Of a stretch of 39,618 nucleotides of DNA, positions 24,238 through 33,463 are shown in pieces. The translations under genes were made by a program, and so were the position numbers. The notes beneath the pieces are model-generated. The model was not told the origin of the DNA, ran no database searches, and worked only from the letters and a program-made list of their open reading frames with translations. Numbering within the stretch: position 1 is the first letter of the stretch; every line of letters starts with the position of its first letter. The stretch covers positions 1-39,618 of the forward strand of contig JAAEKA010000041.1 of assembly GCA_014155705.1 (NCBI GenBank), read 5' to 3'. The stretch is from Anaerolineae bacterium clx_CAG2. Its GTDB lineage: Bacteria; Chloroflexota; Anaerolineae; JAAEKA01.

Positions 24238-24612
24238 ATGTCTAGAGGGCTGAACAAGGTGCTGATCATCGGCGCATTGGGCAGTGAGCCAGAAATGCGT
24301 TACACCCCTGGTGGCAAGCCGGTAACCTCGTTCAGTGTCGCGGTGAGTCGCGGCTGGCGTACCTCCGAAGGCGAGCGCAAGGAAGCGACCGAGTGGTTCA
24401 ACGTTGTTTCCTGGGGCAACCTGGCTGAGATCTGCAATCAGCACCTGCGCAAAGGCTCGCAGGTCTACATCGAAGGCCGATTGCAGACGCGTAGCTGGGA
24501 CGACGCCAGCGGTATCAAGCACTTTCGCACTGAACTGGTCGCCAACGAGATGATCATCCTGGATGGTCGGTCGTATGTGGCCGATGACGATTACAATGAC
24601 GCTGATTTTTGA
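24238..24612 (+). CDS. ssb: Single-stranded DNA-binding protein
   Basis: 124 residues starting [21 protein letters not shown]. The OB fold has the family pattern '[16 protein letters not shown]', '[13 protein letters not shown]', '[16 protein letters not shown]'. The C terminus is short but acidic and ends DADF, resembling the DDDIPF-type partner-binding tip. The ATG at 24238 has AAAAGGA upstream; a TTG two codons earlier is less likely. It lies between S6 and S18 genes as in most bacteria, and binds exposed single strands in replication and repair. Confidence 0.95.
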   Translation: MSRGLNKVLIIGALGSEPEMRYTPGGKPVTSFSVAVSRGWRTSEGERKEATEWFNVVSWGNLAEICNQHLRKGSQVYIEGRLQTRSWDDASGIKHFRTELVANEMIILDGRSYVADDDYNDADF

Positions 24613-24626
24613 CAAAGGATAGAACC

Positions 24627-24944
24627 ATGGCAGAACCTTATGAGAGGTCTTCAGGCGGCCGGTCAAGCGCTGGCGGTCCTGCAGGCGCACGCAAGCGCCG
24701 TCCTCAGCAGGTGCGCACCCAGCGTGTGTGCATCTTTTGCGCTGAGAAATCACGGCAGATTGACTACAAGCAGACCGACACTCTCAAGCGTTTTCTTACT
24801 GAGCGCGGCCAGATCCGGCCGCGGCGCAAGACCGGCCTGTGCACCAAGCACCAGCGCCGGCTGTCGACTGCCGTCAAACGCTCCCGTTTTATGGCCTTGC
24901 TGCCCTACACCGGCGACCACATCCGGCTGTACAGCGGCAACTAA
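24627..24944 (+). CDS. rpsR: 30S ribosomal protein S18
   Basis: 105 residues. The N-terminal ~25 residues are Gly/Ser-rich and extended. The core contains '[15 protein letters not shown]', '[27 protein letters not shown]' (split as [11 protein letters not shown] and RPRRKTGLC) and '[13 protein letters not shown]'. The cysteines (CxxC and Cys-x2-His) indicate the zinc-binding form of S18. It starts 14 bp after the ssb stop and binds S6 and 16S rRNA. Confidence 0.96.
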   Translation: MAEPYERSSGGRSSAGGPAGARKRRPQQVRTQRVCIFCAEKSRQIDYKQTDTLKRFLTERGQIRPRRKTGLCTKHQRRLSTAVKRSRFMALLPYTGDHIRLYSGN

Positions 24945-24959
24945 GCGAGCAGTTGACCT

Positions 24960-26273
24960 ATGGCAAAGCGACGCAGAGTAGAACGGACAGGGCCGAACCG
25001 CAAAGAAGCGGCGATGACCAAAGCCGAGCGCGAGCGCGCTCGCATGCTGACGATCGTTGTCGGCGCTGTAGTGGGTATCGCGCTGCTGGTGCTGGTCGTT
25101 GGCCTGCTCTACCAGACCGTGATCATTCCCAACACCGCGGTCGCGACGGTCAACGGCCAGCGTATCTCCACCAGCAACCTGTGGAAGCTGACGCGCTTCG
25201 ATCAATACCAGCGCATCAGCCAACTGCAGAACCTGCTTCAATTCCAGGAGCAGATCGATCCGGGCGGCGAGCAAGGCTTCTTCACCTCTCAGATTCAACA
25301 ACTGCAGAGCGAGTTGATCAACCCGGAAGGTTTGACCAACAGCGTTCTGGAGCAGATGATCGAGGAGCAACTGGTGCGTCAGTTGGCGGCCGAAAACAAC
25401 ATCACTGCCAGTGACGCCGAGGTGCAGGTTGAACTGGAGTCGCTGATCGCAGCGCAGTTGGGCATGGTGACCGCGCCGGAGGCGACAGCCACGGCTGAGG
25501 CGCTGGCAATCGCTACGCCTACACCGTCACCCACTCCGTCCCCCACGCCGACCAGTACGCTGGGGATCACGCTGCCCACACTGGCGTCGACGCCTGAACC
25601 CACGCCGACTGTCCAGGTACAGACGGAGAGCGACTTCAACACCGGCCTGGAGCAGTTGCTGGCCAACGTCAGCTTAGGCGCCAACATCTCCGAGGCCGAT
25701 GCACGCCAGCTTTACCTGAACCTGATCAGCGCCAACATCCTGCGTGAGAAGCTAACCGAGCAACTGGGCGATCAGATGCCCACCAGCGGCGAGCAGGTGC
25801 GGGCGCGTCACATCCTGATCAGTGTGGCGTCTGACGCCTCTGAGGCGGATCAACAGCTTGCCCTGGCGGAGGCGATCAGCATCACCCAACGGCTGCGCGC
25901 CGGGGATGACTTCGCCGAGCTGGCCTTGCAGTACTCAGACGACACCGGCAGCGGACAGCAAGGCGGTGATCTGGGCTTCTTCGGCCGCGGTCAAATGGTC
26001 ACGGAGTTCGAGGAGGCAGCCTTCAGTCTGCCTGTCGGCGAGATCAGCGATCCGGTGTTGTCGGAGTTTGGCTACCATATCATCGAGGTGCTGGAGCAGC
26101 AACCCGGCAGCCCCAGCTTCACTGCCTGGCTGCAAGAGCAGAAGTCGCTGGCGACGATCGTGCGTTCGCTGACAAGCGCCCGCTTGCCCAGCCTGCCCGT
26201 TGTCCCGCCCGAGCTGTTTGCCAGTCCGGCAGCCAGCGCACCGTTGGCGTTGACGCCGGCGGCGGCTCCTTAA
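24960..26273 (+). CDS. Membrane-anchored parvulin-type peptidyl-prolyl isomerase
   Basis: 437 residues. A basic cytoplasmic N terminus (1-28) precedes one membrane helix (about 29-53). A SurA/PrsA-like N domain follows ('ATVNGQRISTSNLWKLTRF', 'LEQMIEEQLVRQLAAEN'), interrupted by a Thr/Pro/Ser linker (about 178-215). The rotamase domain (about 277-380) contains 'VRARHILIS', 'FAELALQYSDD', 'GGDLGFFGRGQMV', 'EFEEAAFSLPVGEIS' and 'GYHIIEVLE'. It should fold or quality-check exported proteins on the outer face of the membrane. It follows rpsR by 15 bp and ends at a strong terminator. Confidence 0.9.
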   Translation: MAKRRRVERTGPNRKEAAMTKAERERARMLTIVVGAVVGIALLVLVVGLLYQTVIIPNTAVATVNGQRISTSNLWKLTRFDQYQRISQLQNLLQFQEQIDPGGEQGFFTSQIQQLQSELINPEGLTNSVLEQMIEEQLVRQLAAENNITASDAEVQVELESLIAAQLGMVTAPEATATAEALAIATPTPSPTPSPTPTSTLGITLPTLASTPEPTPTVQVQTESDFNTGLEQLLANVSLGANISEADARQLYLNLISANILREKLTEQLGDQMPTSGEQVRARHILISVASDASEADQQLALAEAISITQRLRAGDDFAELALQYSDDTGSGQQGGDLGFFGRGQMVTEFEEAAFSLPVGEISDPVLSEFGYHIIEVLEQQPGSPSFTAWLQEQKSLATIVRSLTSARLPSLPVVPPELFASPAASAPLALTPAAAP

Positions 26274-26293
26274 GCGGCTACCCTTTCCCTTTC

Positions 26294-26332
26294 AAAAAAA
26301 CGGCGCCTTGAACACTCAAGGCGCCGTTTTTT
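26294..26332. terminator. Bidirectional intrinsic terminator
   Basis: CGGCGCCTTGA (26301-26311), loop ACAC, TCAAGGCGCCG (26316-26326), with an A-run before and a T-run after. It lies between the convergent PPIase and relA genes and ends both. Confidence 0.92.
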
Positions 26333-28614
26333 CATGCGTGCCAGCGCTTCACCTCGGTTACGTTAGGCAGGCGCTCGATGCGAGCCAGGACGCGGCTGAG
26401 TTGTTCGGCGTCCCTGATCTGCAAGGTGGCTTCGACCTGAGCCAGATGGCCTTTGTTGCCGGTGGTGGCATGGGCGTCGAGCATGTTGATGCGTTCGCTG
26501 GCCAGCAGGTTGGCGATGTCGCGCAGCAGGCCCGATCGATCATAGGCAGCCACGCGGATCTGTACGGGATGGGTCTGCTCCGCGGCCTGGCCCCAACTGA
26601 CCTCGACGACGCGGGCGGGATCCTTCTTGATCATGTGGGCCACGTTGGGACACGAAGCGCGATGAATCGTCACACCGCGGCCTCGGGTGACGTAGCCGAT
26701 AATCTCCTGGCCGGGAATGGGATTGCAGCACATGCCGGTGCGGCTGAGCAGGTCGGGCACACCCAGCACCGTCACCCCTTCCGACGACACGGGGATGGCG
26801 GCGGTGTAGGCGCTCTCCTCCTGGGCAGGGATGCCGTCCTTGTCCTTGCGCCCCATGTCCAATACTTTGCTGGCGACCTGTTGGGTATTGATGTCGCCGA
26901 AGCCCAGCGCAGCGTAGAAGTCATCGACCTTGTCGTAGCCAAATAGCCTGGCGATGGAGTCGTGGCTGCGCTCGATGTTGATTCGTTTCAGCTCGCGGTT
27001 CAGGCTCTCTGTACCCTGCTGGATGTTCTCTTCCCGGCTTTGCTTGCGGAACCATTGACGAATCTTGCTGCGCGCCCGGTTGGTCTTGGTGAAGCCCAGG
27101 GAAGGGTGCATCCAGTCACGGCTGGGGCCGCCGCGCTTGGAGGTGATGATCTCCACCATGTCGCCGTTGCGCAGCCGGAAATCCAGCGGCACCAGCTTTC
27201 CGTTGACCCGCGCGCCGCGACAGCGGTGTCCTACCTCCGTGTGAACCAGGTAAGCGAAGTCGATGGGGGTCGAGCCGGCCGACAGGTCCTTCACATCGCC
27301 CTGCGGGGTAAAGACGTAAACCCGGTCGGCGAAAAAGTCTGATTGCATCGAGTCGACGAACTCGGTGGCGTCGGTCACTTCGCTCTGCCAGTCCATCACC
27401 AGGCCGCGCAGCCACGCCAGTTTGTTCTCGAATTCGACGTCGCGCTTGACCTGCTCCTTGTAGCGCCAGTGGGCTGCGATGCCCAGCTCGGCCGAGCGGT
27501 GCATCTCGTGGGTGCGGATCTGCACTTCCAGGTTGCGCCCGTGGGGTCCCACCACGGCCGTGTGCAGCGAGCGGTACATGTTGTCCTTGGGGTTGGCGAT
27601 GTAGTCGTCAAATTCCCCGGGGATCGGCCGCCAGAGGCTGTGGATCACCCCCAGTGCGACATAGCAGTCGCTTATCTCATCGACCCTGATGCGCACCGCC
27701 TCGGTGTCATATACCTGCTCCAGCTCGACCCCCTTGCGCTGCATTTTGCGGTAGATGCTGTAGATGTGCTTGGGGCGGCCTTCCACGACAGCGCTGATGC
27801 TCACCTTCTGCAGTTCGCTCTGGATGATGCCTGTTACGCCGGCGATGTAGGCGAGACGTTCGGCCCGGCGGCTTTGCAGATCGGCAGCGATCCTTTTGTA
27901 GACTGCCGGCTCCAGCCAACGGAATGAGCCGTCCTCCAGCTCCCACTTGATCTGCCAGATGCCCAGGCGGTTGGCCAGCGGCGCGTAGATCTCCAGCGTC
28001 TCCCGTGCGATGCGCCGCCGCTTGTGGTCCTTGAGATGGCCCAGCGTGTGGACGTTGTGCAGGCGGTCGGCCAGCTTGATCAGCACCACACGGATGTCCT
28101 TGTTCATGGCCAGGATCAGCTTCCGCAGGGTTTCATCGCGCTGGCTGCGCAATCGGGGGCTGACAGGCGCCGGTTGTACTTCTTTCTGGCCCTCTCTTTG
28201 ACCCTCCTGCTGGCCATTTTCTTGCGCATCCTTTGGGTCGCCCTTATCCTCGCCCAAACCTATGAGGCCAATCTTTTCCAGCTTGGTCACGCCATCGACC
28301 AGGCTTGCCACGTCGGCGCCGAAGCGCTTGCCAATTTCCTCGATTGACACAGCGGTGTCTTCGGCCACATCGTGCAACAGGCCGGCAGCAATCGCTTTGG
28401 CATCCAAGCGCAGATCGGCCAGGATGCCTGCCACCGCCAGCGGATGGATGATATAGGGCTCGCCTGAGGCGCGCGGCACATCGGCGTGGGCCTCGTTAGC
28501 CACTTCATACGCGCTGCGGATAAATGCGATGTCATCGTCGGTGTACGTGCGCGGCAGATGTTCGATCAACTCATCGAGGCTGCCAGGAGGTTTAGAGAAA
28601 TCGCCGTTTATCAT
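26332..28614 (-). CDS. relA: RelA/SpoT-family (p)ppGpp synthetase/hydrolase
   Basis: 760 residues from the MINGDF start (28614); an ATG at 28638 adds 8 residues and neither has a strong ribosome site. Domains: HD hydrolase (about 35-200) with intact 'LLHDVAEDT'; synthetase (about 260-370) with 'YDTEAVRIRVDE' and 'DYIANPKDNMYRSLHTAV'; TGS (about 420-480, 'VYVFTPQGDVKDLSAGSTPIDFAY' in part); a helical/zinc-finger region with 'MCCNPIPGQEIIGYVTRGRGVTIHR' (cited as CCNPIPG); and a C-terminal ACT domain. Intact HD and synthetase motifs suggest a bifunctional Rel enzyme that makes and degrades the alarmone. A Lys/Gln/Glu-rich insert near residue 150-165 ('QENGQQEGQREGQKEVQ') is unusual. Confidence 0.94.
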   Translation of the reverse strand: MINGDFSKPPGSLDELIEHLPRTYTDDDIAFIRSAYEVANEAHADVPRASGEPYIIHPLAVAGILADLRLDAKAIAAGLLHDVAEDTAVSIEEIGKRFGADVASLVDGVTKLEKIGLIGLGEDKGDPKDAQENGQQEGQREGQKEVQPAPVSPRLRSQRDETLRKLILAMNKDIRVVLIKLADRLHNVHTLGHLKDHKRRRIARETLEIYAPLANRLGIWQIKWELEDGSFRWLEPAVYKRIAADLQSRRAERLAYIAGVTGIIQSELQKVSISAVVEGRPKHIYSIYRKMQRKGVELEQVYDTEAVRIRVDEISDCYVALGVIHSLWRPIPGEFDDYIANPKDNMYRSLHTAVVGPHGRNLEVQIRTHEMHRSAELGIAAHWRYKEQVKRDVEFENKLAWLRGLVMDWQSEVTDATEFVDSMQSDFFADRVYVFTPQGDVKDLSAGSTPIDFAYLVHTEVGHRCRGARVNGKLVPLDFRLRNGDMVEIITSKRGGPSRDWMHPSLGFTKTNRARSKIRQWFRKQSREENIQQGTESLNRELKRINIERSHDSIARLFGYDKVDDFYAALGFGDINTQQVASKVLDMGRKDKDGIPAQEESAYTAAIPVSSEGVTVLGVPDLLSRTGMCCNPIPGQEIIGYVTRGRGVTIHRASCPNVAHMIKKDPARVVEVSWGQAAEQTHPVQIRVAAYDRSGLLRDIANLLASERINMLDAHATTGNKGHLAQVEATLQIRDAEQLSRVLARIERLPNVTEVKRWHA

Positions 28615-28664
28615 AACAGGGGCAAGGCTCCATTGCAAGCAGGTGGGGCTGAACAGTCACAGGG

Positions 28665-28693
28665 ATTATAACGCAACACGTCAAAACGCGCAA
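28665..28693 (-). promoter_or_regulatory. Promoter of the relA homologue
   Basis: On minus: TTGCGC (28693-28688), 17-bp spacer, TATAAT (28670-28665). It is arranged back-to-back with the tRNA-Arg promoter. Confidence 0.5.
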
Positions 28694-28704
28694 TGGAAAC
28701 GCAT

Positions 28705-28733
28705 TTGACAGGTCACGGGGTCAAAGATACAAT
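28705..28733 (+). promoter_or_regulatory. Promoter of tRNA-Arg
   Basis: Consensus TTGACA (28705-28710), 17-bp spacer, TACAAT (28728-28733). The predicted start is about 10 bases before the tRNA. Confidence 0.75.
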
Positions 28734-28749
28734 CCAGCTATACCGCTGC

Positions 28750-28826
<77 letters not shown>

Positions 28827-28834
28827 CAAAATAG

Positions 28835-28870
28835 AACGCAGGCTGCCCGAACGAGCAGCCTGCGTTTTGT
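28835..28870 (+). terminator. Terminator after tRNA-Arg
   Basis: AACGCAGGCTGC (28835-28846), 8-base loop, exact complement (28855-28866), then TTGTTC. Confidence 0.85.
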
Positions 28871-28912
28871 TCAGGGGGTGGCTGTGACGTTGCGCAGCCT
28901 GTCAACCCGCGC

Positions 28913-31198
28913 CTATTCGTAGGTGCGGAAGAAGATACGCATGTAGCCGGCCTTGCTGGGGTCGAACAACTCAGTGGTTGCGAAGGCAAAGCGAGCGCTC
29001 AACAGGGCTTCGGGCGATGCGCTTTCCGGCCAGTTGTTCGGATCGGAAGCCAGGGCAAAGCCGTAGTTGGGGGCATCGCCGGCCACGATGGCAGCCACGA
29101 TATCGGTGACGTCCACGCGCAGCCAGGTGTTGATGCGAGCGCTGCCCAGGCGTGTCTGGCTGACGGCCGGGCCCACATCGCCGCCGGGGTTGGCCCACGG
29201 GCTGGTCCAGTTGGCCGCGCCTTCACTCCACATGGAGTTCACCGCGTGCGCCGACACACCCATCACCGACTGGTTCCAGTTGCTGAAACCGCGGCCCTCG
29301 AAGACGTGCAGATAGAGGTAGGCTGCGTCGATCTGGGAGTTGGAGGGGACGCAGGTGAACACGTCGTCGCAGACCGGGAAGGGCACCTGCACCAGCGGGC
29401 GCATCTGGTCGTTGAAGCCCACCCACATGGTCTGGGCGCTGCCGAAGTTCATAGCCGGCCGGGAGCCGTCGATGAAGGTGTCTTCGCTGACGCTGAAGCG
29501 CCGCGAACGGTTGACATCGGCCGACCGCCGGGTGATGCGACCTTCGCCCTCCAGCGGATACATCGCCTCTGTTACGACGCCGTTCAGGCCGCCGTCGGCT
29601 TCGGGCATCTGGATGTACTCGATCACCGAGTCCGCCATGACTGCCCAGCTATCGTAGGGGTCGATGGCGTTGTCGCGGAAGACGTTGTAGCCATCGCCGC
29701 CGCGGCGCATGAAGTCGTTGGTGGTAACGGTGTAGATCTCAGCGGGATCGATGGGGCTGAAGCTGCCGTCGGCGTTCTTGAGCTCAGCCGACAGGATGCG
29801 GCTGCCAGCCGGGCGCTCGGGATCGAAGACGAAGCGTATGCCGCCGACCTGCGGGAAGCGCCCGTCGGTGTTTTCCCAGCGGCTGACGCCGTTCTCCAGG
29901 GCTGCGATGACATCGACGCCCGTCAGGCCCAGGGTGGCGATCTGGTTGCCGAAGGGCAGCACCGTCAGTATGCTGCCAACGGTGATGTCACCGGCCTGGA
30001 TGGGGGCGCGAATGCCGCCGCCGTTGGTGATGCAGATCTGGCTGCCGGCGCCTTCCGTCTTCCACAGCATAGCGTCGCAGATCATGTTGCCCATGTTGCT
30101 CTCGCGGCTGCGCACGACCGGCCGGTTGCCGTCCAACAGCAGTTCAGTCTCGCCGATGACGGTATTGGCCAACTGCTGGACAGGCTCGTAGAAGAGGGCC
30201 ACGTCGGCGGCAATCGCCGGGTCTTCAGGGATACTGGCGTCGATCAGGATCGGCGCGCCGTTGTAGCTGTCCACGACGCCCATGGCATCGAAGTTGACAT
30301 CCAGCCGGCCCAGGTACTTGCCCCATTCCCAGGCGCTGACCACCAGCACCGGCTCAGCGGCAGGCGAGTTCACCATGGTGGGATAGTCGCCCAGCGCGCC
30401 GGGCATTGTGCCCAGCGGGGTGTGGCTGTGACCGCCGACGATCACGTCGATGCCGCTGACTGCCGCAGCCAGGGCCAGATCGTACTCGTAGCCGATGTGG
30501 GTCAGGGCGACGATCTTGTTGACGCCCATGCCCTGCAGCGCGGCTACTGTGGCTTGCGCTGTGTCAGTCACGTTGTTGAAGGTTACATCAGGGCCCGGGC
30601 TGGAGATGAACACGGTGTCCTCAGTGGTCACTCCGAAGACGCCGATGGACTCGCCGTCGACTTCGATGATGGTGTAGGGCTCGATCAGGCCGGTCAGCGA
30701 CACCTGGGCTGAGGCATCGATGTTGGCGCCAAGGACGGGGAAGTTAGCATCTTCGATGAACCTGGCCAGAGCGGGCGGGCCAGAGTCGAACTCGTGGTTG
30801 CCAATGGCCATGGCCTGATAGCCCAGCGCGTTCATGAAGTGGGACGCTTCCTGGCCCTGCCAGTAGTTGAAGAAGAGCGTGCCCTGGAAGGGATCGCCAG
30901 CATCGACCACCAGGACGTTGCCGCCTTCCGCCTTGACCTGCTGAATCGCGGTATAGCGACGGGCTACACCGCCCAGGTTGTTGTTGTTGCACGTTGCCAT
31001 GCAGGGCTGGATGTTGGCATGGGTGTCATTGGTGTGCAGGACTGTCAGGGTGATCGGTTCATCCGCCGACACGGTCGGGATGAACATCAGGGTCAGCGCC
31101 ACCAGGATGGCCAGGGCCAATGAGAGCCTGGTCGCCGGGCGATGCCAGCGGGACGGGATCTGTGGACCTTCTGATCGAAGCGTTGGTAGTCGTCTCAT
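28913..31198 (-). CDS. Secreted 5'-nucleotidase / UDP-sugar hydrolase-like enzyme with DNRLRE-like tail
   Basis: 761 residues. A signal peptide (about 20-46) ends 'PTVSADE'. The metallophosphoesterase domain follows with 'VLHTNDTHAN', 'VVDAGDPFQGT', 'AIGNHEFDSG', 'LTHIGYEYD' and 'VIVGGHSHT', the two-metal centre of UshA-type enzymes. The substrate-binding domain has 'NMICDAMLWKT', 'ITNGGGIRAPI', 'TVLPFGNQ' and 'TNDFMRRGGDGYN'. The last ~200 residues ('EDTFIDGSRPAMNFGS', 'RPLVQVPFPV', 'AYLYLHVFEG', 'WTSPWANPGGD', 'INTWLRVDVTDIV') are a DNRLRE-like beta domain, often a surface or adhesion module. It likely removes phosphate from extracellular nucleotides. AAGGAG lies 6 bases before the ATG. Confidence 0.92.
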   Translation of the reverse strand: MRRLPTLRSEGPQIPSRWHRPATRLSLALAILVALTLMFIPTVSADEPITLTVLHTNDTHANIQPCMATCNNNNLGGVARRYTAIQQVKAEGGNVLVVDAGDPFQGTLFFNYWQGQEASHFMNALGYQAMAIGNHEFDSGPPALARFIEDANFPVLGANIDASAQVSLTGLIEPYTIIEVDGESIGVFGVTTEDTVFISSPGPDVTFNNVTDTAQATVAALQGMGVNKIVALTHIGYEYDLALAAAVSGIDVIVGGHSHTPLGTMPGALGDYPTMVNSPAAEPVLVVSAWEWGKYLGRLDVNFDAMGVVDSYNGAPILIDASIPEDPAIAADVALFYEPVQQLANTVIGETELLLDGNRPVVRSRESNMGNMICDAMLWKTEGAGSQICITNGGGIRAPIQAGDITVGSILTVLPFGNQIATLGLTGVDVIAALENGVSRWENTDGRFPQVGGIRFVFDPERPAGSRILSAELKNADGSFSPIDPAEIYTVTTNDFMRRGGDGYNVFRDNAIDPYDSWAVMADSVIEYIQMPEADGGLNGVVTEAMYPLEGEGRITRRSADVNRSRRFSVSEDTFIDGSRPAMNFGSAQTMWVGFNDQMRPLVQVPFPVCDDVFTCVPSNSQIDAAYLYLHVFEGRGFSNWNQSVMGVSAHAVNSMWSEGAANWTSPWANPGGDVGPAVSQTRLGSARINTWLRVDVTDIVAAIVAGDAPNYGFALASDPNNWPESASPEALLSARFAFATTELFDPSKAGYMRIFFRTYE

Positions 31199-31346
31199 CG
31201 TTGTCTCCTTGCAAATGAAGCATTAAGGTGGATGGGTCGGCTTCGTCCGTCCAGCGCTGGATAGCTTGTTCTGACGATATCCGCTGTTGGCGGACGAAAT
31301 AAGGGGAAATGGTCCGATCCTCTTGAGGTATTCAGAGGGTAACACC

Positions 31347-31375
31347 ATTATAAGAAAGAGGGCGTGTTGAGTCAA
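31347..31375 (-). promoter_or_regulatory. Promoter of the 5'-nucleotidase gene
   Basis: On minus: -10 TATAAT at 31352-31347. With a 17-bp spacer the upstream hexamer (31375-31370) reads TTGACT. This near-consensus promoter leaves a leader of about 140 bases. Confidence 0.75.
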
Positions 31376-31417
31376 ACTGTCAGGCGGGGCTGCTGTCTTT
31401 TTGGCTGGCGCAATCTG

Positions 31418-31426
31418 TGGTATGAT
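31418..31426 (+). promoter_or_regulatory. Extended -10 promoter for the zinc-ribbon gene
   Basis: TGG-TATGAT. No good -35 at normal spacing, consistent with an extended -10 type. The ATG is 31 bases after it. Confidence 0.45.
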
Positions 31427-31456
31427 GCGGCATTAATCCTATCTATGAGGAATCAG

Positions 31457-31675
31457 ATGCCCAACTGTCCAAACTGCGATACCTGGAACCCTGACGACAA
31501 GACGGTCTGCTGGCGCTGCCAGACGGAGATGCCGAAGCCGCAAGAGAAAATGAAGAAGACCCCCCGGCGCTTTGCTGGCTTGCCGCTGTATCTCTGGATC
31601 GCAATGATCTTTTTTGTGGTCATGATGATCTCCGTCCAGTGTTTCGCGACCGAACTCGGCCGTGTGGCTGGCTAA
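31457..31675 (+). CDS. Zinc-ribbon, single-membrane-span small protein
   Basis: 72 residues. The N terminus has two CxxC knuckles ('CPNCDTWNPDDKTVCWRC'), a zinc ribbon. A basic linker follows, then one hydrophobic helix (about 43-63, 'LYLWIAMIFFVVMMISVQC'). The ribbon should face the cytoplasm. The ATG at 31457 has GAGG 7 bases upstream; an ATG at 31445 overlaps that site. The gene lies 12 bp before the broken LCP gene. Function unknown. Confidence 0.75.
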   Translation: MPNCPNCDTWNPDDKTVCWRCQTEMPKPQEKMKKTPRRFAGLPLYLWIAMIFFVVMMISVQCFATELGRVAG

Positions 31676-31687
31676 GCCGCACTCGCC

Positions 31688-32668
31688 ATGAATCGACGAC
31701 AGCGCACCATTGTTGAGCGCGCCCGTCAGCGCCGCGAACAGCGCCGCGGCGCAAGCTGGTTGCCGCTGCTGTTGGGGCTGGGTATGCTGCTGATGTGCGG
31801 AGGTTTCGCCCTGTTGGCCGGACTGTAGGGGATATCGCAGGCTGCGGCGGGATCAGACGTCTGGTCGGGCGTGATGCAGACGCAGCCGCCGACCATCCTG
31901 CTGCTGGGGATCGACCAGCGATCCGACGAAAGCGGCCCCACCCGCAGCGACTCGATGATCCTGTTGGGCAGCCAGGCAGAAGCCAACGGCGCGGCTTTGC
32001 TGTCGATCCCGCGTGATCTTTGGGTCAACATCCCTGGCGTTGGCGATCAGCGTATCAACACGGCGCTCTTCTATGGCTACAACCCCGACGATCCTGGCGC
32101 GGGCCCGCGGCTGGCCATGCGCACGGTGCAGCAGTAACTGCGCCGGCCGGTGGACCGCTACCTGCTGCTGGACTTCGCCACCTTCGTGCGAGCGGTCGAT
32201 GCCCTTGGCGGCATCGAGGTCGACGTACCCGCGCCCATCGTGGATACCGAATACCCCACCCCCGACTACGGCGTCACCACCATTCGCTTCGAGCCCGGCT
32301 TGCAGCCCATGGACGGCGAACGGGCGCTGATCTACGTGCGCACGCGCCACAGCGACGGCGATTTTGGCCGTTCCCAGCGCCAGTTGCAGGTGCTGCAAGC
32401 CCTGGCAGTGAAAGCCATCCAGCCGGACACCTGGCCCCGTCTGCCTGAACTCTACCAGGTGCTGCGTGACGGCGTCGTCACCGATTTGACCCCCAGCGAC
32501 GGACTGGCCCTTCTGCAACTGGCCTCGGCGCTGGCCAGCGGCGAGGTCAAGGCGGCCACGCTGGAGGAGGCTACCACCCCTTGGGTCACGCCCGGCGGCG
32601 CCTGGGTCTTGTTGCCCAACGGCCGCGCCATTGAGCAGATCGTGACCGAACTCTTCGGTCCCGGATGA
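31688..32668 (+). pseudogene. LytR-CpsA-Psr (LCP) family gene with two in-frame stop codons
   Basis: One continuous reading frame of 326 codons is interrupted by TAG at 31826-31828 and TAA at 32135-32137. Reading across them gives a complete LCP protein: a basic cytoplasmic start 'MNRRQRTIVERARQRREQRR', a membrane helix ('WLPLLLGLGMLLMCGGFALLAG'), then 'TILLLGIDQRSDE', 'RSDSMILLG', 'LLSIPRDLWVNIPG', 'RINTALFYG', 'VDRYLLLDFATFVRAVDALGGIEVDV' (in parts), 'LIYVRTRHSDGDFGRSQRQ'. LCP enzymes attach anionic polymers to peptidoglycan; the Arg residues needed for pyrophosphate binding are present. Both stops are one C-to-T change from Gln codons (CAG, CAA). No other frame damage is seen, so the decay looks recent, unless the stops are suppressed or are assembly errors. 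Confidence 0.85.
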
Positions 32669-33447
32669 TGGAAACGGCGGTCTCCATGCATCGCCTGTTC
32701 TACGGCGTCGATCCCAACCACTTCGGCGATCTCTATCTGCCGGCCGGACCGGAGCCGCACCCGCTGCTGATATTCCTTCACGGCGGCTACTGGCGGGCGC
32801 GCTACGACCTGGAGCACGCCCGCCCGCTTTGCCAGGCGCTGGCCCAGGCAGGCATGGCCGTGTGGAACCTGGAGTACCGGCGTGTGGGCAACGCAGGCGG
32901 CGGCTGGCCGGGCACCTTCGCCGATGTGCTGGCTGGGTTGGGCCATGTGCGGCAACTGGCGCTGGACTATCCCCTGGACCTGGGACGGGTGACGCTGATG
33001 GGCCATTCGGCCGGCGGGCATTTGGCGCTGTGGGCAGCGGCTGCGCGGCGCATCCCTGCCGGACATTGGCTGCACGACGCCGAACCCCTGCCGCTGCGCC
33101 GCGTCGTGGCCCTGGCCGCGGTCAGCGATTTGCGCCGGGCCTGGGACTTGCAACTCAGCAATGGGGCCGCGGGTGAGCTGTTGGGCGGCGAACCACAGCA
33201 GGTTCCTGCGGCCTACGCGCTGGCCTCGCCCATCGAGTTGCTGCCGTGCGCCGTGCCGCAGGCGCTCCTGCACGGCGACGCCGACGAGGCTGTACCCTAC
33301 GAACTCAGCCAGCGCTACCACATCGCGGCCCGCGCCGCGGGCGACGACTGCACGCTCAACACCCTTCCCAACACCGGCCATTTTGAGCTGATCGATCCCC
33401 ACTCCCTCGCCTGGCCGCACGTGCTGAGCGCTATCGCCGGCAGATAG
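32665..33447 (+). CDS. Alpha/beta hydrolase (BD-FAE / kynurenine formamidase-like)
   Basis: 260 residues. 'LLIFLHGGYWRARYDL' supplies the HGGxW oxyanion motif of the kynurenine formamidase/esterase group. 'LMGHSAGGHLALW' gives nucleophile Ser115, and 'LLHGDADEAVPYELS' and 'NTGHFELIDP' supply Asp and His. The actual substrate is unknown; a tryptophan-catabolic role is not supported by neighbours. Its ATG overlaps the LCP stop by ATGA, indicating translational coupling to the LCP gene. Confidence 0.85.
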   Translation: MMETAVSMHRLFYGVDPNHFGDLYLPAGPEPHPLLIFLHGGYWRARYDLEHARPLCQALAQAGMAVWNLEYRRVGNAGGGWPGTFADVLAGLGHVRQLALDYPLDLGRVTLMGHSAGGHLALWAAAARRIPAGHWLHDAEPLPLRRVVALAAVSDLRRAWDLQLSNGAAGELLGGEPQQVPAAYALASPIELLPCAVPQALLHGDADEAVPYELSQRYHIAARAAGDDCTLNTLPNTGHFELIDPHSLAWPHVLSAIAGR

Positions 33448-33463
33448 TCCCCTGGACGCCGTA

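Noticed and set aside
31688..32668. Stop-codon reassignment in this genome
   Set aside because: TAG, TAA and TGA all end other intact genes in the window (for example TAG for amrB, TAA for the PDZ gene). Reassignment would need to explain these.
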